Under the pieces are notes generated by a model. It had not been told where the DNA came from, did not search any database, and worked only from the letters and a program-made list of their open reading frames with translations. Below are positions 1 through 9,658 of a stretch of 46,026 nt of DNA, piece after piece. A program made the translations under genes and the position numbers. Origin of the DNA: Bacteroidaceae bacterium (GTDB taxonomy: Bacteria; Bacteroidota; Bacteroidia; Bacteroidales; Bacteroidaceae); the NCBI GenBank assembly GCA_017453465.1, contig JAFTEV010000034.1, positions 1 through 46,026 on the forward strand, given 5' to 3'. The first letter of the stretch is position 1; the number at the start of each line of letters is the position of its first letter.

Positions 1-99
1 GACAAGGGCGCAGATGCTTTTCTCGACCTACTCTCCATCGTGGAAACCACAAAGAAGCACAATAACTCTCCGTATGCTGCTATCCGCGCTTTATTCTAA
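1..99 (+). CDS. C-terminal end of an unidentified protein
   Basis: An open frame runs from the first base of the window to a TAA at 97-99 and encodes 32 residues, ending in SPYAAIRALF. No start is visible, so it is cut by the window edge. The frame is open with ordinary codon use, but 32 codons prove little. The tail (LLSIVETTKKHN) is faintly like the ends of some DDE transposases of the IS66 kind; that is an impression, not an identification. It is not the rpoC or DUF3467 tail that I would expect upstream of rpsL in this order. Confidence 0.5.
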   Translation, partial: DKGADAFLDLLSIVETTKKHNNSPYAAIRALF

Positions 100-165
100 G
101 CACGGACAACGGCAGCATGGCTAATCGCTGAATAGTTACTGCTGTAGCTTGTTTAGTTAAATAAA

Positions 166-196
166 CCTAAAATTTCGGGCTTCGGGCTTTTTTAGG
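166..196 (+). terminator. possible AT-rich terminator of the upstream gene
   Basis: CCTAAAA (166-172) pairs with TTTTAGG (190-196) across a 17-nt loop that contains TTCGGGC twice. The right arm is preceded by a short T run. The stem is weak, so this is only a candidate for ending transcription before the str promoter. Confidence 0.3.
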
Positions 197-230
197 GGTG
201 GTGGATGGTGGCTAAGTGCTAAATAATTCG

Positions 231-238
231 TACCTTTG
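231..238 (+). promoter_or_regulatory. promoter -7 element (TAnnTTTG) of the str/S10/spc/alpha cluster
   Basis: TACCTTTG matches the Bacteroidetes primary-sigma -7 consensus TAnnTTTG exactly. I see no good TTTG at the usual -33 distance, so the assignment rests on the -7 match and on position upstream of a ribosomal operon. Transcription would start at about 244-247. Confidence 0.6.
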
Positions 239-259
239 CACCACTTTTTGGAGTAGTGC

Positions 260-276
260 GCACCCCGCATGGGTGC
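260..276 (+). promoter_or_regulatory. hairpin in the rpsL leader
   Basis: GCACCC (260-265) and GGGTGC (271-276) form a perfect 6-bp stem with a CGCAT loop, just inside the predicted transcript. No T run follows, so it is not a terminator. It may be part of a regulatory leader or a 5' stabilising stem. Confidence 0.4.
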
Positions 277-526
277 AAGGGCTGTTCTGCGGATGACCTA
301 AGCCATGAATTTTCAAGGGAAAAGAACGATGGCGGGCACTGCATGGAAGGGACTTAAAGCACGAAGAAGGCTCAAGTTGTTAAGCTACCATGAAGGATTT
401 TTGTTATGTTGAGGCGTGAGGCTTTTATGTAAGAAGAATGAATGGATGGTAGTGGGCGCACGAGAGTTTACTTGAAAGGACTAAAAATAAAATTCAATAA
501 TATAATAATCAAAAAAGTAAAACAAA

Positions 527-907
527 ATGCCTACTATTCAACAATTGGTAAGAAAAGGCCGTCAGGTATTGGTGGACAAGAGCAAGTCTCCAGCTCTGGA
601 TTCTTGTCCTCAGCGCCGTGGCGTTTGTGTGCGTGTCTATACGACTACGCCTAAGAAGCCTAATTCAGCGATGCGTAAGGTCGCTCGTGTACGTTTGACA
701 AACAAGAAGGAAGTGAACAGCTACATTCCGGGCGAGGGTCACAACTTGCAAGAACACTCTATCGTGCTGGTGCGCGGCGGACGTGTGAAGGACCTCCCAG
801 GTGTGCGCTACCACATCATCCGTGGCGCGCTGGATACTGCCGGCGTAGCAAGCCGCACGCAGCGTCGCTCGAAGTATGGTGCCAAGCGTCCGAAGGCTAA
901 GAAGTAA
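527..907 (+). CDS. rpsL: 30S ribosomal protein S12 (uS12)
   Basis: S12 lines the decoding centre of the small subunit and is the classic streptomycin target. The 126-residue product aligns end to end with the family. The [10 protein letters not shown] loop has Lys43, and the [13 protein letters not shown] loop has Lys88 followed by Asp89, the position that is methylthiolated in other bacteria. Both lysines are the wild-type, streptomycin-sensitive residues. The ATG at 527 gives the usual [11 protein letters not shown] start and has AT-rich sequence rather than a Shine-Dalgarno in front. First gene of the str block; rpsG follows after an unusually wide 185-bp gap. Confidence 0.98.
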   Translation: MPTIQQLVRKGRQVLVDKSKSPALDSCPQRRGVCVRVYTTTPKKPNSAMRKVARVRLTNKKEVNSYIPGEGHNLQEHSIVLVRGGRVKDLPGVRYHIIRGALDTAGVASRTQRRSKYGAKRPKAKK

Positions 908-1092
908 ATCTCTCTTATCAAGGAAGAAAAAACAGTTTTTAAAAAACAACCAGATGATTTGATTTGTTGGCAATGCTAAGGTTGAGTAAATGGACACCGC
1001 ACACGCTATATATAATATAAATAATGTGTAGGGCCGTTGAAGAGACAAGATGCAACACAACCTCGAATCAACAGTAAAATCAGAACAGAACA
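908..1092 (+). promoter_or_regulatory. rpsL-rpsG intercistronic region, candidate S7 site
   Basis: This 185-bp gap is large for neighbours in one operon and has no gene. In enterobacteria S7 represses translation by binding exactly this intercistronic RNA. I see only short possible stems here (for example ACAC/GTGT around 1000-1028), so any homology to that control is by position only. Confidence 0.25.
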
Positions 1093-1569
1093 ATGAGAAA
1101 AGCTAAACCAAAGAAGCGTGTGATCCTGCCGGATCCAGTTTATGGGGATGTAAAGGTTACAAAGTTTGTGAACAACCTCATGTATGATGGCAAGAAGAGT
1201 ATTGCTTACTCTATCTTCTACAATGCGCTGAAGAATGTGGAGAACAAGATGAAGAACGAGGAGAAGTCTTCGCTCGAAATCTGGAAGAAGGCTCTGGAGA
1301 ACGTCACTCCGCAGGTGGAGGTGAAGAGCCGCCGCATCGGTGGTGCCACATTCCAGGTGCCGACCGAAATCCGCGCAGACCGCAAGGAGGCTATCTCCAT
1401 GAAGAACATGATTCAGTTTGCCCGCAAGCGTTCAGGCAAGAGCATGGCCGACAAGCTGGCTGCCGAAATCATGGATGCGTTCAACCAGCAGGGTGGTGCC
1501 TTCAAGCGCAAGGAGGACATGCACCGCATGGCTGAGGCTAACCGTGCATTCGCACATTTCCGCTTCTAA
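1093..1569 (+). CDS. rpsG: 30S ribosomal protein S7 (uS7)
   Basis: S7 nucleates assembly of the 30S head on the 3' major domain of 16S rRNA and contacts the E-site tRNA. The 158-residue product is standard length. It opens with MRKAKPKKR, carries the conserved [16 protein letters not shown] segment in the middle and the [13 protein letters not shown]-like end as [15 protein letters not shown]. The start at 1093 matches homologues. fusA begins 62 bp downstream, so rpsL, rpsG and fusA form the str unit. Confidence 0.98.
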   Translation: MRKAKPKKRVILPDPVYGDVKVTKFVNNLMYDGKKSIAYSIFYNALKNVENKMKNEEKSSLEIWKKALENVTPQVEVKSRRIGGATFQVPTEIRADRKEAISMKNMIQFARKRSGKSMADKLAAEIMDAFNQQGGAFKRKEDMHRMAEANRAFAHFRF

Positions 1570-1631
1570 TCGGAGAGTTTCAATAGGTAAATAGATAGAG
1601 TATTAAAGTAAAAAGAAAGGACTGAAAGTAT

Positions 1632-3749
1632 ATGGCTAAGCAAGATTTGCACCTGACCCGCAACTTCGGCATCATGGCTCACATTGATGCCGGCAAGACT
1701 ACCACGTCGGAGCGTATCCTGTTCTACACAGGTAAGACGCACAAGATTGGCGAGGTTCACGACGGTGGTGCTACAATGGACTGGATGGCTCAGGAGCAGG
1801 AGCGTGGTATCACCATCACTTCTGCTGCCACAACTGCATACTGGACCTGGAACGGACAGAAGTACAAGTTCAACCTGATTGACACTCCGGGACACGTGGA
1901 CTTCACTGCTGAGGTGGAGCGTTCTCTGCGTGTGCTCGACGGTGCGGTTGCAACCTACTGTGCTGTGGGTGGCGTTGAGCCTCAGTCGGAGACTGTGTGG
2001 CGTCAGGCCGACAAGTATAATGTTCCCCGCATGGGTTATGTGAACAAGATGGACCGCTCTGGTGCTGACTTCTTTGAGGTAATCCGCCAGATGAAGGAAA
2101 TCCTGGGTGCTAACCCTGTGCCAGTGGTTATTCCTATCGGCGCAGAGGAGAACTTCAAGGGTGTGGTTGACTTGATTAAGATGAAGGGTATCATCTGGCA
2201 CGATGAGACTCAGGGTGCAGAGTTTGACATTATCGACATCCCTGCCGACCTCCAGGCTGAGGCTGAGGAGTGGCGCGGCAAGATGCTGGAGTCGGTGGCT
2301 GAGTTTGACGATGCGCTGATGGAGAAGTTCTTCGACGACCCTTCGACCATTACCGAGGCTGAGATTATTTCTGCCATCCGCAAGGCTACATGCTCGTTGG
2401 CTTGCACTCCGATGCTGTGTGGCTCTTCGTTCAAGAACAAGGGTGTGCAGACACTGCTCGACTATATCTGCGCCTTCCTGCCTTCTCCGCTCGACACGGA
2501 GGCTGTTGTGGGCACAAACCCCAATACGAAGGAGGAAGAGGACCGCAAGCCCAGCGAGGACGAGAAGACTTCTGCGCTGGCCTTCAAGATTGCCACTGAC
2601 CCGTATGTGGGCCGCTTGACATTCATCCGTGTTTATTCGGGTAAGGTTGAGGCAGGTTCTTACATTTATAATACTCGCTCTGGCAAGAAGGAGCGTGTGA
2701 GTCGTCTGTTCCAGATGCACTCTAACCACCAGAATCCTGTTGAGGTCATCAGTGCTGGTGACATCGGCGCAGTGGTTGGTCTGAAGGACATCCACACGGG
2801 TGACACGCTGTGCGACGAAGATGCTCCAATCGTACTGGAGTCTATGGACTTCCCAGACCCCGTGATTGGTATCGCCGTAGAGCCTAAGACTCAGAAGGAC
2901 CTCGACAAGCTGTCGGTAGGTTTGGCTAAGCTGGCTGAGGAAGACCCGACCTTCACCGTGAAGACGGATGAGCAGAGTGGCCAGACGGTTATCTCTGGTA
3001 TGGGTGAGCTTCACCTTGACATCATCATCGACCGTCTGAAGCGTGAGTTCAAGGTTGAGTGTAACCAGGGCAAGCCTCAGGTTAACTACAAGGAGGCCAT
3101 CACGAAGACTGTCAACCTGCGCGAGGTTTACAAGAAGCAGTCGGGTGGTCGCGGTAAGTTTGCCGACATCATCGTGAACGTGGGTCCTGTTGACGACGAC
3201 TTCGAGGGCACAGGTCTGCAGTTCGTGGATGAGGTGAAGGGCGGTAACGTGCCTAAGGAGTTCATCCCTGCTGTGCAGAAGGGCTTCGCCGAGGCCATGA
3301 AGAATGGTGTGCTGGGCGGCTTCCCGATGGATAGCCTGAAGGTGACTCTGGTCGATGGTTCGTTCCACCCGGTTGACTCTGACCAGCTGTCGTTTGAAAT
3401 TGCTGCCCGTCAGGCTTACAAGAATGCTTGCGCTCAGGCTAAGCCTGTGCTGATGGAGCCTATCATGAAGCTTGAGGTTGTTACTCCTGAGGAGAACATG
3501 GGTGACGTGATTGGTGACCTGAATAAGCGTCGTGGCCAGGTGGAAGGCATGGACAATGCCCGCTCTGGCGCGCGTATTGTGAAGGCGATGGTTCCGCTAG
3601 GCGAGATGTTCGGCTATGTGACCGCGCTGCGTACTATCACTTCGGGCCGTGCAACTTCTTCTATGCAGTATGACCACCATGCGCCCGTGAGCAGCTCTAT
3701 CGCTAAGGAGGTGCTGGCTGAGTGCAACGGTCGCACGGACCTTGTATAA
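1632..3749 (+). CDS. fusA: translation elongation factor G
   Basis: EF-G is the GTPase that drives tRNA-mRNA translocation and, with RRF, ribosome recycling. The 705-residue protein shows the P-loop AHIDAGKT at 16-23, the switch-I RGIT at 58-61, DTPGH at 84-88 and NKMD at 138-141. Domains II-V follow at full length, with the domain-[25 protein letters not shown] segment's flanking sequence intact. It ends near a normal family length, so it is neither the short mitochondrial-type nor a tetracycline-protection paralogue by these motifs. tuf, which follows fusA in many phyla, is absent; rpsJ comes next after 96 bp with a hairpin. Confidence 0.98.
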   Translation: MAKQDLHLTRNFGIMAHIDAGKTTTSERILFYTGKTHKIGEVHDGGATMDWMAQEQERGITITSAATTAYWTWNGQKYKFNLIDTPGHVDFTAEVERSLRVLDGAVATYCAVGGVEPQSETVWRQADKYNVPRMGYVNKMDRSGADFFEVIRQMKEILGANPVPVVIPIGAEENFKGVVDLIKMKGIIWHDETQGAEFDIIDIPADLQAEAEEWRGKMLESVAEFDDALMEKFFDDPSTITEAEIISAIRKATCSLACTPMLCGSSFKNKGVQTLLDYICAFLPSPLDTEAVVGTNPNTKEEEDRKPSEDEKTSALAFKIATDPYVGRLTFIRVYSGKVEAGSYIYNTRSGKKERVSRLFQMHSNHQNPVEVISAGDIGAVVGLKDIHTGDTLCDEDAPIVLESMDFPDPVIGIAVEPKTQKDLDKLSVGLAKLAEEDPTFTVKTDEQSGQTVISGMGELHLDIIIDRLKREFKVECNQGKPQVNYKEAITKTVNLREVYKKQSGGRGKFADIIVNVGPVDDDFEGTGLQFVDEVKGGNVPKEFIPAVQKGFAEAMKNGVLGGFPMDSLKVTLVDGSFHPVDSDQLSFEIAARQAYKNACAQAKPVLMEPIMKLEVVTPEENMGDVIGDLNKRRGQVEGMDNARSGARIVKAMVPLGEMFGYVTALRTITSGRATSSMQYDHHAPVSSSIAKEVLAECNGRTDLV

Positions 3750-3764
3750 AGTAAAAGTAATGGT

Positions 3765-3810
3765 AAGGGGGTGCAGGCGAGCAAACGACTCTTTGTCTGC
3801 ATACCCTCTT
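3765..3810 (+). promoter_or_regulatory. hairpin between fusA and rpsJ
   Basis: AAGGGGGTGCAG (3765-3776) pairs with CTGCATACCCTCTT (3797-3810): 12 base pairs with one G-T wobble and a two-base AT bulge, around a 20-nt loop. There is no T run behind it, so it is not a standard terminator. It sits just ahead of the S10 block, where L4 controls the leader RNA in gammaproteobacteria; whether this stem has that role is unknown. Confidence 0.5.
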
Positions 3811-3845
3811 GCTGATTAATTAATATCTAAAAAAATCAAATAGCA

Positions 3846-4151
3846 ATGAGTCAGAAAATTCGTATTAAGCTGAAATCTTACGATCACACGCTCGTGGACA
3901 AGTCTGCTGAGAAAATCGTGAAGACCGTGAAGTCAACGGATGCTACTGTCAGTGGTCCTATTCCATTGCCAACTCACAAGCGCATCTACACCGTGAACCG
4001 TTCAACCTTCGTGAACAAGAAGTCGCGTGAGCAGTTTGAACTCTGCACCTACAAGCGACTGATTGATATCTACAGCTCGACAACCAAGACTGTGGATGCG
4101 CTCATGAAGCTTGAATTGCCTTCAGGCGTTGAAGTGGAAATCAAGGTTTAA
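3846..4151 (+). CDS. rpsJ: 30S ribosomal protein S10 (uS10, NusE)
   Basis: S10 is a 30S head protein and, as NusE, joins NusB and NusG in coupling transcription to translation. The product has the usual 101 residues, starts [14 protein letters not shown] and contains the conserved [21 protein letters not shown] loop region that reaches into the head. First gene of the S10 block, about 40 bp ahead of rplC. Confidence 0.98.
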   Translation: MSQKIRIKLKSYDHTLVDKSAEKIVKTVKSTDATVSGPIPLPTHKRIYTVNRSTFVNKKSREQFELCTYKRLIDIYSSTTKTVDALMKLELPSGVEVEIKV

Positions 4152-4190
4152 TACTAAAAGTCAGAGAATTTATTAAAACAGTTAATTGAA

Positions 4191-4805
4191 ATGCCAGGAT
4201 TATTAGGAAAAAAAATCGGAATGACATCCGTTTTCAGTGCTGATGGAAAGAATCTTCCATGCACTGTTATCGAAGTAGGTCCTTGTGTTGTAACTCAGGT
4301 AAAGACCGTCGAGAAGGACGGCTATGCCGCTGTTCAGGTAGGTTTCCAGGAAGCTAAGGAAAAGCGCACGACGAAGCCCATGAAGGGACATTTTGCAAAG
4401 GCAGGTACAACACCAAAGAGACACTTGGCCGAGTTCACATTTGACGAAGAGTACAATCTCGGTGATGTTATCACCGTTGAGCTTTTCAACGATTCTGCTT
4501 ACGTGGATGTTGTTGGAACCTCAAAGGGTAAGGGATTCCAGGGTGTAGTAAAGCGCTGGGGATTCGGCGGTGTAGGTCAGGCTACACACGGTCAGGACGA
4601 CCGTCTGCGCAAGCCGGGTTCTATCGGTGCCTGTGCCACTCCATCGCGTGTGTTCAAGAATCTGCACATGGGTGGTCAGATGGGCAATGTACAGGTGACT
4701 ACACACAACCTGCAGGTTATTAAAGTTATCCCTGAGCACAACCTCCTGCTCCTGAAGGGCAGTGTGCCAGGCTGTAAGGGTTCAATCGTATCAATCAAGA
4801 AGTAA
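4191..4805 (+). CDS. rplC: 50S ribosomal protein L3 (uL3)
   Basis: L3 is an early-assembly 50S protein whose extended loop approaches the peptidyl transferase centre. The 204-residue product begins [12 protein letters not shown] and carries the [11 protein letters not shown] and MGGQMGN signatures. The loop reads [11 protein letters not shown], so the glutamine that PrmB methylates in E. coli is missing here, as far as I can align by eye. rplD starts 3 nt after the stop, which suggests translational coupling. Confidence 0.98.
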   Translation: MPGLLGKKIGMTSVFSADGKNLPCTVIEVGPCVVTQVKTVEKDGYAAVQVGFQEAKEKRTTKPMKGHFAKAGTTPKRHLAEFTFDEEYNLGDVITVELFNDSAYVDVVGTSKGKGFQGVVKRWGFGGVGQATHGQDDRLRKPGSIGACATPSRVFKNLHMGGQMGNVQVTTHNLQVIKVIPEHNLLLLKGSVPGCKGSIVSIKK

Positions 4806-4808
4806 GCA

Positions 4809-5438
4809 ATGGAAGTTTCAGTATTAAATATCAAAGGTCAGGATACTGGCAAGAAGGTCGTTCTGAACGATGCAATCTTCGGGATTGAACCTAACGACCA
4901 TGTTATCTACCTCGCAGTGAACCAGTACCTCGCTGCACAGCGTCAGGGTACTCACAAGTCTAAGGAAAGAAGCGAAATTACAGGCTCTACTCGTAAACTG
5001 ATTCGCCAGAAGGGTGGCGGCGGCGCACGCCGTGGTGACATCAAGTCGCCTGTGCTCCGTGGTGGTGGCCGTGTGTTCGGTCCTCGTCCTCGTGATTATT
5101 GGTTCAAGCTTAACAAGAAAGTGAAGGATTTGGCTCGCAAGAGCGCGCTTTCATACAAGGCTCAGCAGAATGCAGTGATTGTAGTTGAGGACTTCGATTT
5201 CGAGGCTCCAAAGACTAAAGATGCTGTAAGTTTGTTAAATAATCTTAAGATTGCGGGCAAGAAGGTGCTTCTGGCTTTGCCAAAAGTAGAAAAAAACGTA
5301 TATTTGTCGGCTCGAAACATTCAGCGTTTCGAGGTTATGACAGCATCTGCACTCAATACCTATAAGGTGATGAATGCAAATGTACTTGTCGTGACTGAGG
5401 ATGCGTTGAAACTTGTTGACGAAACTTTTAACAAGTAA
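4809..5438 (+). CDS. rplD: 50S ribosomal protein L4 (uL4)
   Basis: L4 binds 23S rRNA domain I and its basic loop lines the exit-tunnel constriction. The 209-residue protein has the typical loop with [10 protein letters not shown] and [13 protein letters not shown]. In gammaproteobacteria L4 also represses its own operon; the only S10-leader structure visible here is the hairpin at 3765-3810. The stop codon TAA at 5436-5438 overlaps the Shine-Dalgarno sequence of rplW. Confidence 0.98.
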   Translation: MEVSVLNIKGQDTGKKVVLNDAIFGIEPNDHVIYLAVNQYLAAQRQGTHKSKERSEITGSTRKLIRQKGGGGARRGDIKSPVLRGGGRVFGPRPRDYWFKLNKKVKDLARKSALSYKAQQNAVIVVEDFDFEAPKTKDAVSLLNNLKIAGKKVLLALPKVEKNVYLSARNIQRFEVMTASALNTYKVMNANVLVVTEDALKLVDETFNK

Positions 5439-5443
5439 GGAGG
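5437..5443 (+). promoter_or_regulatory. strong Shine-Dalgarno sequence of rplW
   Basis: AAGGAGG lies 8 nt before the rplW ATG and shares its first two bases with the rplD stop codon (TAAGGAGG). It decides the rplW start at 5452 rather than an upstream in-frame codon. Such strong sites are rare in Bacteroidetes, whose ribosomes mostly ignore them. Confidence 0.8.
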
Positions 5444-5451
5444 TACGAAAC

Positions 5452-5745
5452 ATGGCATACATCGTAAAACCATTGGTAACAGAGAAAATGACAGCTATTA
5501 CAGAGAAGCAGAACAACAAGTTCGGCTTCATCGTGCTTCCTGCTGCCAATAAGATTGAGATTAAGAAAGAAATAGAAGCTAAGTATAACGTGAATGTAGT
5601 TTCTGTTAACACCATGAACTACGCTGGCAAGCGTAAGAGCCGCTACACGAAGGCTGGTGTTATCAAGGGCAAGACCAAGGCTTACAAGAAGGCTATCGTC
5701 ACCCTTGCCGAAGGCGAAACTATCGATTTCTATAGTAACATTTAA
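5452..5745 (+). CDS. rplW: 50S ribosomal protein L23 (uL23)
   Basis: L23 sits at the tunnel exit and is the docking point for trigger factor and SRP. The 97-residue product starts MAYIVKPLVTEKMT, matching homologues. I chose the ATG at 5452 over an in-frame start at 5413 because the longer form would overlap rplD by 26 bp and a full Shine-Dalgarno lies 8 nt before 5452. The NYAGKRKSRYTKAGV loop is characteristic. rplB follows after 9 nt. Confidence 0.97.
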   Translation: MAYIVKPLVTEKMTAITEKQNNKFGFIVLPAANKIEIKKEIEAKYNVNVVSVNTMNYAGKRKSRYTKAGVIKGKTKAYKKAIVTLAEGETIDFYSNI

Positions 5746-5754
5746 TAATTAAAA

Positions 5755-6582
5755 ATGGGTATTCGTAAATTTAAGCCAGTAACTCCTGGCCAGCGTCACA
5801 AAGCTATTGGTACTTTCGATGATGTTACTACATCGGTGCCAGAAAAATCTCTTGTTTACGGTAAGCGTAGCACAGGCGGTCGCAACAACAAGGGGCGCAT
5901 CACTGTCCGCTACAGAGGTGGCGGTCACAAGAGGCTGTACCGCTTCATCGATTTCAAGAGGGAAAAGGACGGAATTCCCGCAGTTGTGAAGACTATCGAG
6001 TACGATCCAAACCGCTCTGCGCGTATTGCACTTGTCTTCTACGCTGATGGTGAAAAGCGTTACATCGTTGCTCCTAACGGATTGAAGGTTGGCGACAAGA
6101 TTATGTCGGGTGCTGAGGCAGCCCCGGATCTTGGTAACACACTTCCACTGGAGAACATTCCTGTGGGTACTGTGATTCACAACATCGAATTGCGCCCAGG
6201 CCAGGGTGCGAAGATGGTTCGCTCGGCCGGCAATTTTGCTCAGTTAACTTCACGCGAAGGTAAGTATTGTGTCATCAAGCTTCCTTCAGGCGAAATTCGC
6301 AAGGTGCTCTCTGTCTGTCGCGCTACAATCGGTAGTGTGAGCAATTCAGACCACGCACTTGAGTCTTCAGGTAAGGCAGGCCGCAGCCGCTGGCTGGGTC
6401 GTCGTCCGCACAACCGTGGTGTTGTAATGAACCCAATTGATCACCCGATGGGTGGTGGTGAAGGCCGTCAGACTGGTGGACACCCACGTTCACGCAATGG
6501 TCTCTACGCTAAGGGTCTCAAGACACGTGCACCGAAGAAGCTGTCGAACAAGTACATAATCGAAAGACGTAACAAGAAATAA
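5755..6582 (+). CDS. rplB: 50S ribosomal protein L2 (uL2)
   Basis: L2 is a primary 23S rRNA binder needed for subunit joining and peptidyl transfer. The 275-residue product has the conserved N-terminal [19 protein letters not shown] motif and the C-terminal [14 protein letters not shown] segment, whose histidine next to the proline corresponds to the functionally important His229 of E. coli. Full length, ATG start 9 nt after rplW. Confidence 0.98.
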   Translation: MGIRKFKPVTPGQRHKAIGTFDDVTTSVPEKSLVYGKRSTGGRNNKGRITVRYRGGGHKRLYRFIDFKREKDGIPAVVKTIEYDPNRSARIALVFYADGEKRYIVAPNGLKVGDKIMSGAEAAPDLGNTLPLENIPVGTVIHNIELRPGQGAKMVRSAGNFAQLTSREGKYCVIKLPSGEIRKVLSVCRATIGSVSNSDHALESSGKAGRSRWLGRRPHNRGVVMNPIDHPMGGGEGRQTGGHPRSRNGLYAKGLKTRAPKKLSNKYIIERRNKK

Positions 6583-6594
6583 AGTTAACTGAAT

Positions 6595-6864
6595 ATGAGT
6601 CGTTCATTAAAAAAGGGTCCATACATTAATGTGAAGCTCGAAAAGAAGGTTCTCGCCATGAACGAGAGCGGCAAGAAGAGCGTTATCAAGACATGGGCAC
6701 GTGCTTCAATGATTTCTCCAGATTTCGTGGGACATACCATTGCAGTACACAACGGTAATAAATTTATCCCTGTTTATATTACTGAGAACATGGTCGGCCA
6801 CAAGTTGGGTGAGTTTGCGCTCACACGCACGTTCCGCGGTCATGCCGGTAATAAGAAAAAGTAA
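6595..6864 (+). CDS. rpsS: 30S ribosomal protein S19 (uS19)
   Basis: S19 forms a complex with S13 in the 30S head near the A-site tRNA. The 89-residue product opens [12 protein letters not shown] and ends with the typical [18 protein letters not shown]. Intact and in its usual place between rplB and rplV, with 12 nt to the former and 36 nt to the latter. Confidence 0.98.
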   Translation: MSRSLKKGPYINVKLEKKVLAMNESGKKSVIKTWARASMISPDFVGHTIAVHNGNKFIPVYITENMVGHKLGEFALTRTFRGHAGNKKK

Positions 6865-6900
6865 AAACAGGCTCACACAAGTAAATAAGACTTTTATATA

Positions 6901-7305
6901 ATGGGAGCAAGAAAACAATTAATGGCCAAGAAGATTAAGGAGGCCAAGAAGACTACTTACTTTGCTACTCTCCGCAATGTCCCCTCTTCACCGCGCAAGA
7001 TGCGTTACGTGGCAGACCTGGTAAGGGGCATGGAAGTGAGCAAGGCTCTTGCAACTCTTAAGTTCAACAGCAAGGATGCTGCCAAGGACCTTGAGAAGTT
7101 GCTCCGCTCTGCTATCGCCAACTGGGAGCAGAAGAATGATCGTAAGGCTGAAAATGGCGAACTCTACATTTCCAAGATTTTTGTGGATGAAGGTGCAACG
7201 TTGAAGCGTATGCGTCCGGCTCCACAGGGTCGTGGTTACAGGATTCGCAAGCGTTCTAATCATGTTACTATTTTCGTGGACGCTAAAACTAATGATGAGA
7301 AGTAA
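6901..7305 (+). CDS. rplV: 50S ribosomal protein L22 (uL22)
   Basis: L22 contributes a beta-hairpin to the exit-tunnel constriction, a known site of macrolide-resistance changes. The 134-residue product has an N-terminal MGARKQL extension like other Bacteroidetes L22 proteins, then the [18 protein letters not shown] core and the hairpin [19 protein letters not shown]. The hairpin looks wild type. rpsC starts 2 nt after the stop. Confidence 0.97.
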   Translation: MGARKQLMAKKIKEAKKTTYFATLRNVPSSPRKMRYVADLVRGMEVSKALATLKFNSKDAAKDLEKLLRSAIANWEQKNDRKAENGELYISKIFVDEGATLKRMRPAPQGRGYRIRKRSNHVTIFVDAKTNDEK

Positions 7306-7307
7306 TT

Positions 7308-8039
7308 ATGGGACAAAAATGTAATCCAATAAGCAACCGCCTCGGCATTGTCCGTGGCTGGGATTCAAACTGGTTTGGTGGTAAGGATTTTGGTGACAAC
7401 CTCCTTGAGGATTCAAAGATTCGCAAGTACCTCAATGCCCGTTTGGCTAAGGCAAGTGTTTCTAAGATTGTCATCGAAAGGACACTGAAGCTTGTCACTA
7501 TCACTATCTGCTCGGCTCGTCCAGGTATCATCATTGGCAAGGGCGGTCAGGACGTTGAAGCCCTGAAAGCTGAATTGAAGAAGGTAACGGACAAGGATGT
7601 TCAGATTAATATCTATGAGATTAAGCGTCCGGAACTTGACGCTGTAATCGTTGCAAACAACATTGCACGCCAGATTGAGGGTAAGATTGCCTATCGCCGT
7701 GCAATCAAGACTGCTATCGCAAACACTATGCGCTCAGGTGCGGAGGGTATCAAGATACAGATTTCTGGCCGCCTCAATGGTGCAGAAATGAGCCGTTCTG
7801 AAATGTACAAGGAAGGCCGTACACCGCTCCACACACTCCGCGCAGACATTGACTACTGCCTTGCTGAGGCACTCACAAAGGTAGGTCTCCTTGGTATCAA
7901 GGTGTGGATTTGCCGTGGTGAGAAGTTTGGCAAGCAGGACCTCACTCCGAACTTCGCACAGCAGAAGGAAAGTGGCCGTGGAGGTAACAACAATGGTGGC
8001 GGTAGAAGATTCAGAAACAAGAAGTCTAATCGCAATTAA
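7308..8039 (+). CDS. rpsC: 30S ribosomal protein S3 (uS3)
   Basis: S3 lies at the mRNA entry tunnel and takes part in mRNA unwinding with S4 and S5. The 243-residue protein has the [13 protein letters not shown] start, a type-II KH domain with the GxxG loop in [15 protein letters not shown] (about residues 72-86) and the [12 protein letters not shown] motif. A low-complexity basic tail rich in Gly, Asn and Arg follows the core; such tails are common in Bacteroidetes S3. Confidence 0.98.
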   Translation: MGQKCNPISNRLGIVRGWDSNWFGGKDFGDNLLEDSKIRKYLNARLAKASVSKIVIERTLKLVTITICSARPGIIIGKGGQDVEALKAELKKVTDKDVQINIYEIKRPELDAVIVANNIARQIEGKIAYRRAIKTAIANTMRSGAEGIKIQISGRLNGAEMSRSEMYKEGRTPLHTLRADIDYCLAEALTKVGLLGIKVWICRGEKFGKQDLTPNFAQQKESGRGGNNNGGGRRFRNKKSNRN

Positions 8040-8050
8040 TCAGATGAACT

Positions 8051-8482
8051 ATGTTACAGCCAAAAAGACAGAAATATAGAAGACCGCAAAAAGGTCGTGG
8101 CCGTTTAAAAGGCGTATCACACCGTGGTACTGAACTTGCTTTCGGTAGCTTCGGTATCAAGGCTCTTCAGACTCGCTGGATCACAGCTCGTCAGATTGAA
8201 GCAGCCCGTGTTGCAATCACACGTTACATGCAGCGTCAGGGTCAGGTTTGGATTCGCATCTTCCCTGACAAGCCTATCACTAAGAAGCCTGCTGACGTCC
8301 GAATGGGTAAGGGTAAGGGTGATCCATACCAGTATGTGTTCCCTGCTAAGCCAGGACGTATCCTCTTCGAGATTGAAGGTGTTTCTTACGACATTGCCAA
8401 GGAGGCTCTTCGCCTCGGTGCTCAGAAGCTTCCTACTACAACTAAGTTTATTGTACGTCGTGACTACGACAAAAACGCTTGA
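8051..8482 (+). CDS. rplP: 50S ribosomal protein L16 (uL16)
   Basis: L16 is a late-assembly protein that helps to position the A-site tRNA. The 143-residue product begins [16 protein letters not shown] and contains [20 protein letters not shown], the family hallmark. rpmC follows 5 nt after the stop, consistent with coupling. Confidence 0.98.
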   Translation: MLQPKRQKYRRPQKGRGRLKGVSHRGTELAFGSFGIKALQTRWITARQIEAARVAITRYMQRQGQVWIRIFPDKPITKKPADVRMGKGKGDPYQYVFPAKPGRILFEIEGVSYDIAKEALRLGAQKLPTTTKFIVRRDYDKNA

Positions 8483-8487
8483 TTAAG

Positions 8488-8682
8488 ATGAAAATTACAG
8501 AAATTAGAGAACTTAACGATGCTGAGCTTGCTGAGCGCATCGAGACAGAGGTTGCCAACTATGAGAACATGAAGTTTGGCCATTATATTTCTCCTGTAGA
8601 AAATAATTCTCAGATTAAGAAGCTGCGTCGTGACATCGCACGTATGAAAACTGTACTTCGCGAAAGAGAACTCAATAAATAA
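8488..8682 (+). CDS. rpmC: 50S ribosomal protein L29 (uL29)
   Basis: L29 sits by L23 at the tunnel exit. The product is 64 residues, mostly two predicted helices, with the usual [15 protein letters not shown] end. The ATG at 8488 is preferred to a TTG at 8479 because it yields the normal MKITEIREL start and does not overlap rplP. Confidence 0.96.
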   Translation: MKITEIRELNDAELAERIETEVANYENMKFGHYISPVENNSQIKKLRRDIARMKTVLRERELNK

Positions 8683-8693
8683 TTCGAGGCTAC

Positions 8694-8948
8694 ATGGAAA
8701 GAAATTTAAGAAAACAGCGTCAGGGTGTGGTTGTCAGCGACAAGATGGACAAGACTATTGTTGTTGCTGCAAAGTTCAAGGAAAAACACCCTATCTATGG
8801 TAAGTTTGTCCAGAAGACAAAGAAATACCATGCTCACGACGAGAAGAACGATGCACATGTGGGTGACACAGTGCTTATCATGGAGACTCGTCCATTGAGC
8901 AAAACTAAGAGATGGAGATTAGTACAAATCGTTGAAAGAGCTAAGTAA
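8694..8948 (+). CDS. rpsQ: 30S ribosomal protein S17 (uS17)
   Basis: S17 is an early 16S rRNA binder with an OB fold. The 84-residue product has the family pattern [14 protein letters not shown] near the N-terminus and [14 protein letters not shown] near the end. It lies 11 nt after rpmC and 5 nt before rplN. Confidence 0.97.
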   Translation: MERNLRKQRQGVVVSDKMDKTIVVAAKFKEKHPIYGKFVQKTKKYHAHDEKNDAHVGDTVLIMETRPLSKTKRWRLVQIVERAK

Positions 8949-8953
8949 ACAAT

Positions 8954-9319
8954 ATGATACAAGTAGAATCAAGATTGGCAGTTGCTGACAACAGTGGTGC
9001 ACGTGAGGTACTTTGTATCCGTGTTCTGGGTGGTACTCGCCGCCGTTATGCTACTGTAGGTGACGTAATTGTCGTAGCAGTTAAGAATGCTATCCCAACG
9101 AGTGAAGTAAAGAAGGGGTCTGTATCGAAGGCTCTTATCGTCCGCACGAAGAAGGAGGTGCGCCGTCCTGATGGATCATATATCCGTTTTGATGACAATG
9201 CGTGTGTGCTTCTCAATAATGCCGGCGAAATGAGAGGTAGCCGTATCTTTGGCCCTGTAGCTCGTGAGCTCCGTGCTGCTAACATGAAAGTAGTTTCTTT
9301 GGCTACTGAGGTACTTTAA
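8954..9319 (+). CDS. rplN: 50S ribosomal protein L14 (uL14)
   Basis: L14 is a subunit-interface protein and a docking site for the silencing factor RsfS. The 121-residue product begins [16 protein letters not shown] and ends [13 protein letters not shown]... as is standard. No start ambiguity. Confidence 0.98.
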   Translation: MIQVESRLAVADNSGAREVLCIRVLGGTRRRYATVGDVIVVAVKNAIPTSEVKKGSVSKALIVRTKKEVRRPDGSYIRFDDNACVLLNNAGEMRGSRIFGPVARELRAANMKVVSLATEVL

Positions 9320-9340
9320 TTTTTAAAGAATTACAGTAAA

Positions 9341-9658
9341 ATGAGTAAATTACACATAAAGAAAGGCGACACGGTTTATGTAAACGCTGGCAATAACAAG
9401 GGCAAGACGGGCAAGGTTCTTTCTGTTCTTGTTGAAAAGCAGCGCGCCGTAGTCGAGGGTGTGAACATGGTAAAGAAGAGCACGAAGCCAAGTGCTGCAC
9501 ACCCACAGGGAGGTATTATCGAGCAGGAGGCTCCTATTCATATCTCTAACCTTAATGTGGTGGATCCTAAGACAGGTAAACCAACACGTATTGGTAGGAG
9601 ATTGGGTGCCAACGGCAAATTAGTACGTTATGCTAAAAAGTCAGGGGAGGAAATTTAA
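9341..9658 (+). CDS. rplX: 50S ribosomal protein L24 (uL24)
   Basis: L24 starts 50S assembly and lies near the tunnel exit. The 105-residue product has an N-terminal KOW motif around [19 protein letters not shown]. Its stop codon overlaps the rplE start by one base (TAATG at 9656-9660), a sign of translational coupling. Confidence 0.97.
   Translation: MSKLHIKKGDTVYVNAGNNKGKTGKVLSVLVEKQRAVVEGVNMVKKSTKPSAAHPQGGIIEQEAPIHISNLNVVDPKTGKPTRIGRRLGANGKLVRYAKKSGEEI

Larger units (their letters stand above)
100..526. other. intergenic region: end of previous gene, promoter, long rpsL leader
   Basis: This 427-bp stretch has no credible gene. It holds an AT-rich hairpin (166-196), a promoter (231-238) and a leader of about 290 nt before rpsL with one clear stem (260-276). 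A frame opening at 442 runs through the rpsL start in another frame and is a shadow. The last 40 bases before rpsL are AT-rich with no Shine-Dalgarno sequence, typical of Bacteroidetes starts. Confidence 0.7.

Noticed and set aside
442-654. 70-codon frame starting in the rpsL leader
   Set aside because: It runs into rpsL in another frame and has no family resemblance; not a credible leader peptide.
1566-3368. 600-codon minus-strand open frame opposite fusA
   Set aside because: Shadow of the codon bias of fusA; composition and lack of any family motif rule it out, and EF-G on the + strand is certain.
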